A DNA stretch of 5,613 nt, taken from NCBI GenBank assembly GCA_027000685.1, contig JALTNN010000040.1, positions 1-5,613 of the forward strand, read 5' to 3'. The position numbers were made by a program, and so were the translations under genes. The notes under the pieces are model-generated. The model ran no database searches. It was given only the letters and a program-made list of their open reading frames with translations, and was not told where the DNA came from. Shown piece after piece: positions 1 through 4,144 of the stretch (positions within the stretch are counted from its first letter, which is position 1; every line of letters starts with the position of its first letter). Origin of the DNA: Microcaldota archaeon. GTDB lineage: Archaea > Iainarchaeota > Iainarchaeia > JAADDC01.

Positions 1-245
1 CTGTCAAAGAGGGCTATGCTCCGGAAGAACCAGGTCTCATTAATGAAATCAATAGATCTCTCGCCCTGGCGATCCAACACCTCGTCAAAAGGGGTGACGT
101 ACTCGTGGTCGTAGGCGAAAAGCACGTGGAAGATCTGGCAAGAAGAATCGGCCGTGAGAGAGGTGAAGCAGTGCTCCACAAAGTGGGTATAGACGTCAAA
201 CGGAGGAAGTGGGTCTGTAAGGAAAGGTTCAGGGTTAAGTTTTGA
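1..245 (+). CDS. C-terminal fragment of an unrecognised basic protein
   Basis: The frame is open from the left edge (first full codon at base 3) to TGA at 243-245, giving the last 80 residues; the N-terminus lies outside the window. The fragment contains an alpha helix-like stretch around LINEINRSLALAIQHLVKRG (residues 12-31). A short hydrophobic beta strand follows, DVLVVVGEKHVEDLARRIG (residues 32-50), which reads like a beta-strand, tight turn and helix of a Rossmann-like fold. The end is strongly basic (KRRKWVCKERFRVKF). No catalytic motif is visible and I do not recognise the family. Coding is supported by the unbroken frame and alternating hydrophobic/charged pattern, and by a plausible intergenic promoter starting only after its stop codon. 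The next gene on the same strand starts 112 bases downstream with its own promoter, so the two are probably not one operon. Confidence 0.75.
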   Translation, partial: VKEGYAPEEPGLINEINRSLALAIQHLVKRGDVLVVVGEKHVEDLARRIGRERGEAVLHKVGIDVKRRKWVCKERFRVKF

Positions 246-309
246 AGGGGATGACGTCGCGCTAGGAAAGATGGGGTTTGTTGAAGATCGTTCAGGACGA
301 AATGGAGGT

Positions 310-329
310 TGGTTTGTTTCGCCAAACCA
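310..329. promoter_or_regulatory. 7-bp inverted repeat abutting a TATA box
   Basis: TGGTTTG (310-316) and CAAACCA (323-329) are perfect inverted repeats around a 6-base centre, TTTCGC. The right arm covers the position where the archaeal TFB recognition element would sit, directly before the TATA box at 330-336. A repressor bound here would block TFB/TBP, so an operator is a reasonable reading. A stem-loop at the end of the upstream transcript is the alternative. A repeat this short could also be chance. Confidence 0.35.
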
Positions 330-336
330 TTATAAA
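330..336 (+). promoter_or_regulatory. Archaeal TATA box for the gene at 358
   Basis: TTATAAA lies 27 bases (from the T of TATAAA at 331) before the ATG at 358. Archaeal transcription starts about 22-27 bases after the TATA box, so the transcript should begin at or next to the ATG, meaning a leaderless message. No Shine-Dalgarno sequence precedes this ATG, which agrees. Confidence 0.7.
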
Positions 337-357
337 CAACTTTATCTTTATCACTGT

Positions 358-1272
358 ATGGTAGTTGAAAGGTTCAGGAGGGGGGCGAGGAGGTTAAAGG
401 AAGGTGTGAAGAGGGTTGGTGGAGGTGCGAGTAGAGCCGGAGGTGTGCTGAGGGAAAAGGCCGGGACAGGAGCCAGGAAAGTTGGAAGCGGTGCGAGGAG
501 GTTTGGTGGCGGTCTGCTGGAAGGTTTCAGGGAAATTTTCTCCAGAATAGCAAGGTTTCACAGGCCGGAGGGCCACTTCGAAGTTGCGAGAAATGAGATT
601 CTTGAGGTGGCAGGACCTCTGAGGGAAAAGGTGGAGAGAGGGCTAAAGGAAGAACACGTCAGGGCGGTGGCGGAGACGTCGTCTTCCTGGGCGAGGTTCC
701 TGACCGGAAGTCTCCTCACCACGGCGCTCGGTGCGGGGCTCCTCGCCCTCGTCCCCCCAGTGGGGATTGCCATCGCGGCAGGTGGCGGCCTCGCAACCCT
801 GTACTCTGTGGTGAAGGGAACCCACGAGAGGAGAAGAAAGGCAACCGAGGTCGTGGAAAGAATCGTGGAGAACTTTGAACCGCACGAGAAGTTTGCCTGG
901 AAGTTTTACCACGTGACGGGGGAGGACAGGAGTAAAGAGATCGAGGAAATCGTGAGGAAGGTGATGAAGGGAGAAAGAGCACTTGCACGGTTCACTCAGA
1001 TATTTGAGAGGCACTACGAGATGAGCAAGGACGACGTCCACAGGCACGATCTGAGGGCTAAGGCTTCTATCCTCGGGGGCGTGGCCGGTGGGGTTGCTGG
1101 CGTCGGTGCAGCGGCGGCGCTGAAGTCGGCTGTCCTCTTAGGTCTGGGTATGGGGCTGCCTGTGGCGGGTATCGCGACAGCGCTCTACTTCGCATCTCAA
1201 AGGGAGAAGGCCAAGAGGCTCTTCCGGGAGCGAGTGTTCAAGATGATGGATGTTATGAGAAGGGCTGTATAA
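358..1272 (+). CDS. Unrecognised membrane-active protein with Arg/Gly heptad array and two Gly-rich hydrophobic hairpins
   Basis: I do not recognise this 304-residue protein. The in-frame ATG at 271 would add 29 residues but lies upstream of the TATA box at 330-336, so 358 is preferred. Residues 9-51 are a basic, glycine-rich array of roughly seven-residue units (GARRLKE, GVKRVGG, GASRAGG, then GARKVGS, GARRFGG, with one eight-residue unit between). Residues 113-152 form a hydrophobic hairpin turned at VPPVG. Residues 153-235 are charged and likely helical (KATEVVERIVENFE; a second amphipathic region around 194-220). Residues 236-279 form a second hydrophobic hairpin that contains a glycine zipper (G240, G244, G248: GGVAGGVAG). 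The end is basic (EKAKRLFRERVFKMMDVMRR). There is no signal peptide. The layout suggests membrane insertion or remodelling, with the basic head contacting anionic lipid or nucleic acid; this is inference. The CDF gene follows 50 bases downstream with its own promoter. Confidence 0.8.
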   Translation: MVVERFRRGARRLKEGVKRVGGGASRAGGVLREKAGTGARKVGSGARRFGGGLLEGFREIFSRIARFHRPEGHFEVARNEILEVAGPLREKVERGLKEEHVRAVAETSSSWARFLTGSLLTTALGAGLLALVPPVGIAIAAGGGLATLYSVVKGTHERRRKATEVVERIVENFEPHEKFAWKFYHVTGEDRSKEIEEIVRKVMKGERALARFTQIFERHYEMSKDDVHRHDLRAKASILGGVAGGVAGVGAAAALKSAVLLGLGMGLPVAGIATALYFASQREKAKRLFRERVFKMMDVMRRAV

Positions 1273-1291
1273 CTCTGCCGTGATGCGAAGG

Positions 1292-1300
1292 GGATAAATA
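1292..1300 (+). promoter_or_regulatory. TATA-like element for the CDF exporter gene
   Basis: GGATAAATA, preceded by a purine-rich stretch (GCGAAGG) resembling a TFB recognition element, ends 23 bases before the GTG at 1323. Transcription would begin at or within a few bases of that GTG, giving a leaderless or nearly leaderless message. A GGAGG at 1306-1310 lies 12 bases before the GTG, which is farther than usual for a Shine-Dalgarno sequence. Confidence 0.55.
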
Positions 1301-1317
1301 CACGTGGAGGTATTTAT
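1294..1317. promoter_or_regulatory. Perfect 8-bp inverted repeat over the CDF promoter (candidate operator)
   Basis: ATAAATAC (1294-1301) and GTATTTAT (1310-1317) are exact reverse complements around an 8-base centre, ACGTGGAG. The left arm overlaps the TATA-like element and the right arm ends six bases before the start codon. A dimeric repressor here would cover both the TATA box and the transcription start. Because the gene encodes a metal exporter, a metal-responsive repressor such as an ArsR/SmtB-type protein is plausible, but no regulator gene is in the window. Confidence 0.5.
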
Positions 1318-1322
1318 TTAGC

Positions 1323-2204
1323 GTGCGTACGAGGGAGGAACGTGTCAGGCTCGCCGCCCTCCTCAACTTTGGTTTCACGCTTCTCGAACTCGTTGGAGGG
1401 TTGCTCACCAACAGCCTCGCACTCCTCGCTGACGCCCTCCACGACCTCGGAGATAGTATAGCACTGTTTATCTCATGGCTCGCCGAGAGGAAGGCGAGGA
1501 AGCCAGCCGACACGAGGCACACCTACGGGTTCTACAGGCTTTCGCTGCTTTCCTCTATTTTCGCCGCGCTCGTCCTCATAGCCGGTTCTCTCTTCATCCT
1601 CTCCGAGGCGATCCCGAGGCTCTTCGAGCCGGAACCCGTCCTCGCCGAGGGGGTGCTCGCCCTCGCCGTTCTCGGTGTTGTGATTAACGGATACGGGTAC
1701 GTAAGGCTGAGGGAGGGAATGAGCCAGAACGAGAAGGTCCTCTCCTGGCACCTGCTCGAGGATGCCCTTGGCTGGGTTGCTCTCCTCGTGGGATCGGCCG
1801 CCATGACAGTATGGAAGCTCTACATCATAGATCCCCTCCTAACCGTGGGCTTCACGATGCTCGTCCTCGTGGGGGTTGTGAGGAACTTGGGAGAGGTCTA
1901 TGACATCTTGTTGGAGGGTGTTCCGCCCCACATCGACGTAGAGAAGGTTCGGGAGGTCATCCTGTCTGTGGAAGGGGTGAGAGAGGTTCACGACCTACAC
2001 ATCTGGTCACTCGAAGGCGAGACGGATCTCCTAACCGCTCACATAGTTCTGGAGGAAGGGTATGAAGGAAAGAGGGAGGAGGTGAGGAGGGAGATAAAGG
2101 AGAGGTTGAGGGAGCTCCATATCGAACACGTCACAGTGGAGATCGAGGGAAGGAGATGCGGAGAGGAGTGTCCCTTCAGGGGAGGAGATAGCAGAGGAGA
2201 GTGA
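1323..2204 (+). CDS. Cation diffusion facilitator (CDF) metal exporter, Zn/Cd type
   Basis: This 293-residue protein has the layout of a CDF metal/proton antiporter, which exports divalent metal from the cytoplasm. Six membrane helices lie at about 10-30, 35-55, 77-97, 108-126, 146-164 and 170-188. The transport site is seen as H40 and D44 in helix 2 (ADALHDLGD) and H143 and D147 in helix 5 (HLLED). This HxxxD/HxxxD arrangement is known from zinc/cadmium transporters of the ZitB/ZnT group; iron- and manganese-type members differ. The HTYGFYR signature follows helix 2 at 66-72. The cytoplasmic domain (about 205-276) carries VREVHDLHIWSLEGE and ends in HIEHVTVEIEG. A C-terminal pair (C279, C283, in RCGEEC) may be an extra metal ligand. 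The His-rich loop between helices 4 and 5, common in this family, is absent. The start is GTG, chosen because it agrees with the family N-terminus and the promoter. Its 3' end overlaps the convergent operon by 29 bases. Confidence 0.95.
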   Translation: MRTREERVRLAALLNFGFTLLELVGGLLTNSLALLADALHDLGDSIALFISWLAERKARKPADTRHTYGFYRLSLLSSIFAALVLIAGSLFILSEAIPRLFEPEPVLAEGVLALAVLGVVINGYGYVRLREGMSQNEKVLSWHLLEDALGWVALLVGSAAMTVWKLYIIDPLLTVGFTMLVLVGVVRNLGEVYDILLEGVPPHIDVEKVREVILSVEGVREVHDLHIWSLEGETDLLTAHIVLEEGYEGKREEVRREIKERLRELHIEHVTVEIEGRRCGEECPFRGGDSRGE

Positions 2205-2631
2205 GGAGGACGAGGAGAATTACCGTGAGTGCCGTTGTTTGGTGCGGGACGAGATACCGGCCTGTAAGCTTCGTTAGGGTCAGGCTGAGGTAGGGCGTGA
2301 AGGCCGTGAGGAGGCCTCCCACGAACATTCCCACCGTGAGCCTGTCCACGCCGAAGATCGTGTTCCCCGGATCGCCGAGGAGCCCAGCGAGGTATAGGGA
2401 GTAAACAGTCAGGACGAGTGTGAGGAGAGGGATGACCGGGGAGTACTTCTTTCCTCTCACAGCCATGGAGGCAGCAGCGACGATGAGGGCGCCGAACCAC
2501 AGCCCTACGATCACGTCGTCAACCCCGAAGAGCCGGGCTGCTGCGGTTCCCGCTCCCACCGCCGCCGTGCAGACGGGACAGTGGGCGTACGCTACCGGGA
2601 GCAGGAGGGGAAGGAGGAGAACCCTTAGCAT
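2176..2631 (-). CDS. Signal-peptide membrane protein with N-terminal HCPVC and a repeated two-helix unit
   Basis: The 151-residue product starts with a hydrophobic signal sequence (MLRVLLLPLLLPVAYA). Predicted cleavage after AYA would leave H17-C18-P19-V20-C21 at the mature N-terminus. A CPxC pair is the type used by thiol-disulfide proteins and by some metal sites. Four hydrophobic helices follow (about 34-57, 65-84, 96-116, 132-150). FGVDDVIVGLWFGALIVA (35-52) matches FGVDRLTVGMFVGGLLTA (93-110) at 9 of 18 positions, so the protein seems to be a duplicated two-helix unit. C147 lies in the last helix. The ATG is nested in the stop region of the 62-residue gene (7-base overlap), which indicates translational coupling. 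A longer in-frame extension to 3045 overlaps two other genes and is not used. I know no characterised function. A membrane thiol-redox or metal-handling role is inferred from the CPVC motif and from the Cys-tailed partners. Confidence 0.85.
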   Translation of the reverse strand: MLRVLLLPLLLPVAYAHCPVCTAAVGAGTAAARLFGVDDVIVGLWFGALIVAAASMAVRGKKYSPVIPLLTLVLTVYSLYLAGLLGDPGNTIFGVDRLTVGMFVGGLLTAFTPYLSLTLTKLTGRYLVPHQTTALTVILLVLLTLLCYLLP

Positions 2632-2647
2632 CCTCCCACCATTCCGG
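2625..2647 (-). repeat. Copy 2 of the PGMVGGC-encoding direct repeat
   Basis: This stretch encodes the last seven residues and stop of the 62-residue protein. It matches 2838-2860 at 21 of 23 positions, including 17 consecutive identical bases (2629-2645). It also contains GGTGGGAGG directly against the ATG of the next gene at 2631, so it may serve translation initiation as well as coding. Confidence 0.8.
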
Positions 2648-2813
2648 GCAGTGTCCCTGCGCTCATGCTCTTCGCGGTCCCGGTAGCGAGCGATGGGACC
2701 TTCGCCGCCAGGTCTGTGACGGCCCAGGCCTGTACCAGGGAAAGAACGAACAGCAACACGACGACGACCAGCACGCAGAGGTGCAACGAATCCTTTCCCT
2801 TCTTCCTCACCAT
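2625..2813 (-). CDS. 62-residue single-pass protein ending in PGMVGGC
   Basis: A small protein: basic cytoplasmic N-terminus (MVRKKGKDS), one strong membrane helix (about residues 10-32, LHLCVLVVVVLLFVLSLVQ), then a 30-residue tail predicted to lie outside the cell. The tail ends in PGMVGGC, identical to the end of the preceding, larger protein, and also has M50 close by. Overall it looks like the anchor and tail of that protein without its Cys-rich domain; the tails also share SLA about 22-24 residues from the end. That a gene this short is real is supported by a good Shine-Dalgarno-like GGGGGTG six bases before the ATG, tight packing (24-base gap upstream, 7-base overlap downstream), and the shared end. 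The family is not one I can name. The tail Cys and Met could bind Cu(I) or exchange disulfides with the CPVC protein encoded next; both are inference. Confidence 0.82.
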   Translation of the reverse strand: MVRKKGKDSLHLCVLVVVVLLFVLSLVQAWAVTDLAAKVPSLATGTAKSMSAGTLPGMVGGC

Positions 2814-2819
2814 CTACAC

Positions 2820-2826
2820 CACCCCC
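2820..2826 (-). promoter_or_regulatory. Ribosome binding site of the 62-residue gene
   Basis: GGGGGTG on the minus strand matches the consensus GGAGGTG at six of seven positions and sits six bases before the ATG at 2813. It decides this start over the nearby in-frame GTG codon, which immediately follows the ATG. Confidence 0.6.
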
Positions 2827-2837
2827 GTTTATTCGGG

Positions 2838-2860
2838 TTAACATCCTCCCACCATTCCCG
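2838..2860 (-). repeat. Copy 1 of the PGMVGGC-encoding direct repeat
   Basis: This encodes the last seven residues and stop of the 228-residue protein. The two copies are 213 bases apart, and within the eight codons P-G-M-V-G-G-C-stop they differ only at two silent third positions (CCG/CCC and TGT/TGC). Unlike copy 2, the ATG inside this copy is not the start of the next gene, which begins about 30 bases further on. Confidence 0.8.
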
Positions 2861-3524
2861 GAAGTGCCTGCACCTCGGAGAGCTCCTTGCCCGCCACCTG
2901 GAGAGCCAGAGATGTCATGGGCCTCGGGAAGAAGAGGGCCTTCCACCTCATCACCTCCCTCACAACCTCGGCATCGCTCATGTCCGTGTACTTCAGGAGG
3001 GCAAGTGTTAACGCGTGGAGTGCTGGGTTGTGCTTGCACCCGCACCTCAGTTCGCCCTCCGCCGTTATCCCCACTGGGCCGACGCCGCAGCAGAACTCAC
3101 AGCTTATCCCCACAGGTCTGGTGGCGAGGTTTAGATATCTGTTCCACAGCTCTGTATCCTTTCTGACCTCTTCCCTTATCTCGGGATACAGCTTGTAAAG
3201 GTAGTTCAGGGAGCCCACGGGATCGTCGTAGGAGACGGGTATCCTGTCGGCATACCCCGGTCTCCCCGTGGGTATGATCGCATCAACGACGTCCCTCTCC
3301 TCCTTGGCGAACTTCAGCTCTGGAAACACCAGCACAAGGCTCGTGGCCGTCGAGCTAGACTTGGAGATGTCCACACCTGAGAGGTCAACGTGTACGGGCT
3401 GGGAGACGTCCCCTCTCACATCCGCGTAGGCCTTGAGGGCTACGATGGTTGTATACACGGAAACTAGTAACGTCAGGACGAGCAGACCCACGATGAGGTT
3501 CCTTATGTTCTCCGCGTCCGCCAT
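2838..3524 (-). CDS. Single-pass Cys-rich extracytoplasmic protein ending in PGMVGGC
   Basis: A 228-residue protein, first of a three-gene operon. An N-terminal helix (about 9-33) anchors it, and the remainder is predicted to face outward because the positive charge balance around the helix is weak but the short N-terminus lacks a cleavage site. Residues 40-135 form a mixed domain. Residues 142-165 hold a dense cluster: C142, C145, C146 (CEFCCG), then C161, C163 and H165 (RCGCKHN), i.e. CxxCC-x14-CxCxH, suited to binding a metal, an Fe-S centre or disulfides. A helical stretch (ALHALTLALLKY; MRWKALFFPRP) leads to the end, PGMVGGC, with the last residue C228. I do not recognise a characterised family. 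The start is uncertain: ATG 3524 suits the TATA-like element at 3546-3554 (leaderless), ATG 3530 adds two residues and TTG 3542 adds six. An extracytoplasmic redox or metal-binding role is inferred. Confidence 0.85.
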   Translation of the reverse strand: MADAENIRNLIVGLLVLTLLVSVYTTIVALKAYADVRGDVSQPVHVDLSGVDISKSSSTATSLVLVFPELKFAKEERDVVDAIIPTGRPGYADRIPVSYDDPVGSLNYLYKLYPEIREEVRKDTELWNRYLNLATRPVGISCEFCCGVGPVGITAEGELRCGCKHNPALHALTLALLKYTDMSDAEVVREVMRWKALFFPRPMTSLALQVAGKELSEVQALPGMVGGC

Positions 3525-3545
3525 GACCATAATCCGCTGCAACTA

Positions 3546-3554
3546 CCTTTATCC
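3546..3554 (-). promoter_or_regulatory. TATA-like element for the three-gene operon
   Basis: On the minus strand GGATAAAGG lies about 22-30 bases before the ATG at 3524, and a CAAACA sequence just upstream could act as the TFB recognition element. No Shine-Dalgarno sequence precedes either ATG, so a leaderless start is likely. This is the only promoter-like element seen for the operon. Confidence 0.55.
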
Positions 3555-3557
3555 CTG

Positions 3558-3587
3558 TGTTTGAAACATATCTATGAGCCTGTTTCA
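3558..3587. promoter_or_regulatory. TGTTT/AAACA half-sites between divergent promoters (candidate operator)
   Basis: TGTTT-G-AAACA (3558-3568) is a perfect 5-bp inverted repeat about one central base. A third half-site follows at 3581-3587: TGTTTCA is the exact reverse complement of TGAAACA at 3562-3568, with 12 bases between. All of it lies between the minus-strand TATA (3546-3554) and the plus-strand TATA (3606-3612), and the first palindrome touches the presumed TFB element of the operon. One regulator could therefore control both the Cys-tail operon and the nitroreductase gene. No regulator gene is present in the window. Confidence 0.45.
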
Positions 3588-3605
3588 CCCAGTCCTCGGT
3601 TCTGG

Positions 3606-3612
3606 TTATATA
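3606..3612 (+). promoter_or_regulatory. TATA box of the nitroreductase gene
   Basis: TTATATA has its TATATA beginning 27 bases before the ATG at 3634, the same spacing as for the gene at 358. It argues that 3634, not the in-frame ATG at 3574, is the start and that the message is leaderless. Confidence 0.7.
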
Positions 3613-3633
3613 CTTCCTCTACCATTTACAGGT

Positions 3634-4140
3634 ATGGAGCTTCGAGAGGCTATACTCGGGAGGCGCTCCGTCCGCTCTTTCCGGCCGGATCCCGTTCCGG
3701 ACAACCTGATAGAAGAATTGCTGGAGCTGGCAAAGTGGGCGCCTTCTGCCGGAAACCTGCAGGACTGGTTCGTTTACATAGTAAAGGATGACAGAGTCAA
3801 GCGGGACCTTACGGGCGCGTGCTATGGACAGAGGTTTGTCGCGGAGGCCCCCGTCGTTCTTGTTATCTGTGCCGATCTGGAGAGGGCGTCGTACTACGGG
3901 GAGAGGGGCGTGTACCTCTACTCCGTCCAGGACACCGCGGCGTTCACCTATGCGTTTATGCTGCTTGCCCACGAAGCGGGGCTGGGAACCGTGTGGGTGG
4001 GTGCCTTCGACGAGAACGCCGTCCGTTCGATACTAAACATCCCCGCACACCTCCGCCCGGTCGTCGTTGTACCAGTCGGCTACCCGGCACGGGAGCCGAG
4101 GGCACCGCCGAGGGAAAAGGTGAGGAAGGAGTGGGTGTGA
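3634..4140 (+). CDS. Nitroreductase-family FMN oxidoreductase
   Basis: The 168-residue product has the short form of the nitroreductase fold, which binds FMN between two subunits and transfers electrons from NAD(P)H to varied acceptors. Family marks are visible: RRSVRSFRPDPV (10-21), with arginines that contact the FMN phosphate; APSAGNLQDW (36-45), the PSxxNxQ-like segment; SVQDTAAFTYAFMLLAHEAG (97-116), the long core helix; and LGTVWVGAF (117-125), the glycine-rich flavin loop. The basic end (PREKVRKEWV) fits the usual C-terminal flavin contact. The upstream ATG at 3574 would add 20 residues (MSLFHPVLG...) not matching the family and precedes the TATA box, so it is rejected. The electron acceptor cannot be told from sequence. 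The gene diverges from the Cys-tail operon across a 109-base gap, and converges on the copper ATPase gene with four bases between. Confidence 0.93.
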   Translation: MELREAILGRRSVRSFRPDPVPDNLIEELLELAKWAPSAGNLQDWFVYIVKDDRVKRDLTGACYGQRFVAEAPVVLVICADLERASYYGERGVYLYSVQDTAAFTYAFMLLAHEAGLGTVWVGAFDENAVRSILNIPAHLRPVVVVPVGYPAREPRAPPREKVRKEWV

Positions 4141-4144
4141 TGGG

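Noticed and set aside
14..325. 103-codon minus-strand open frame at the left end
   Set aside because: It is antisense to the better supported partial gene at 1-245, with Ser/Thr/Leu-rich low-quality sequence and no promoter.
310..329. Inverted repeat read as a terminator of the left-hand gene
   Set aside because: It is not followed by a T tract and abuts a promoter; archaeal termination relies mainly on T-rich stretches, so an operator reading is kept at low confidence.
271..357. In-frame ATG at 271 giving a 333-residue form of the 304-residue protein
   Set aside because: The TATA box at 330-336 lies inside this extension and predicts transcription starting at the ATG at 358; the extra residues look like translated intergenic DNA.
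2039..2500. 153-codon minus-strand open frame
   Set aside because: It overlaps the end of the CDF gene and the HCPVC gene in a different frame and reads as Pro/Arg/His-rich shadow sequence.
2632..3045. Long minus-strand extension of the HCPVC protein to 289 residues
   Set aside because: It covers all of the 62-residue gene and part of the 228-residue gene in another frame, has Pro/Gly/Arg-rich random composition, and would bury a clear signal peptide in mid-protein.
3525..3542. TTG at 3542 (and ATG at 3530) as start of the 228-residue protein
   Set aside because: TTG lies only a few bases from the TATA-like element and would precede the transcript start; 3530 remains possible but 3524 has the better spacing.
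3574..3633. In-frame ATG at 3574 for the nitroreductase
   Set aside because: It precedes the TATA box at 3606-3612, and the added 20 residues do not fit the family N-terminus, which begins close to the RRSVRSF motif.
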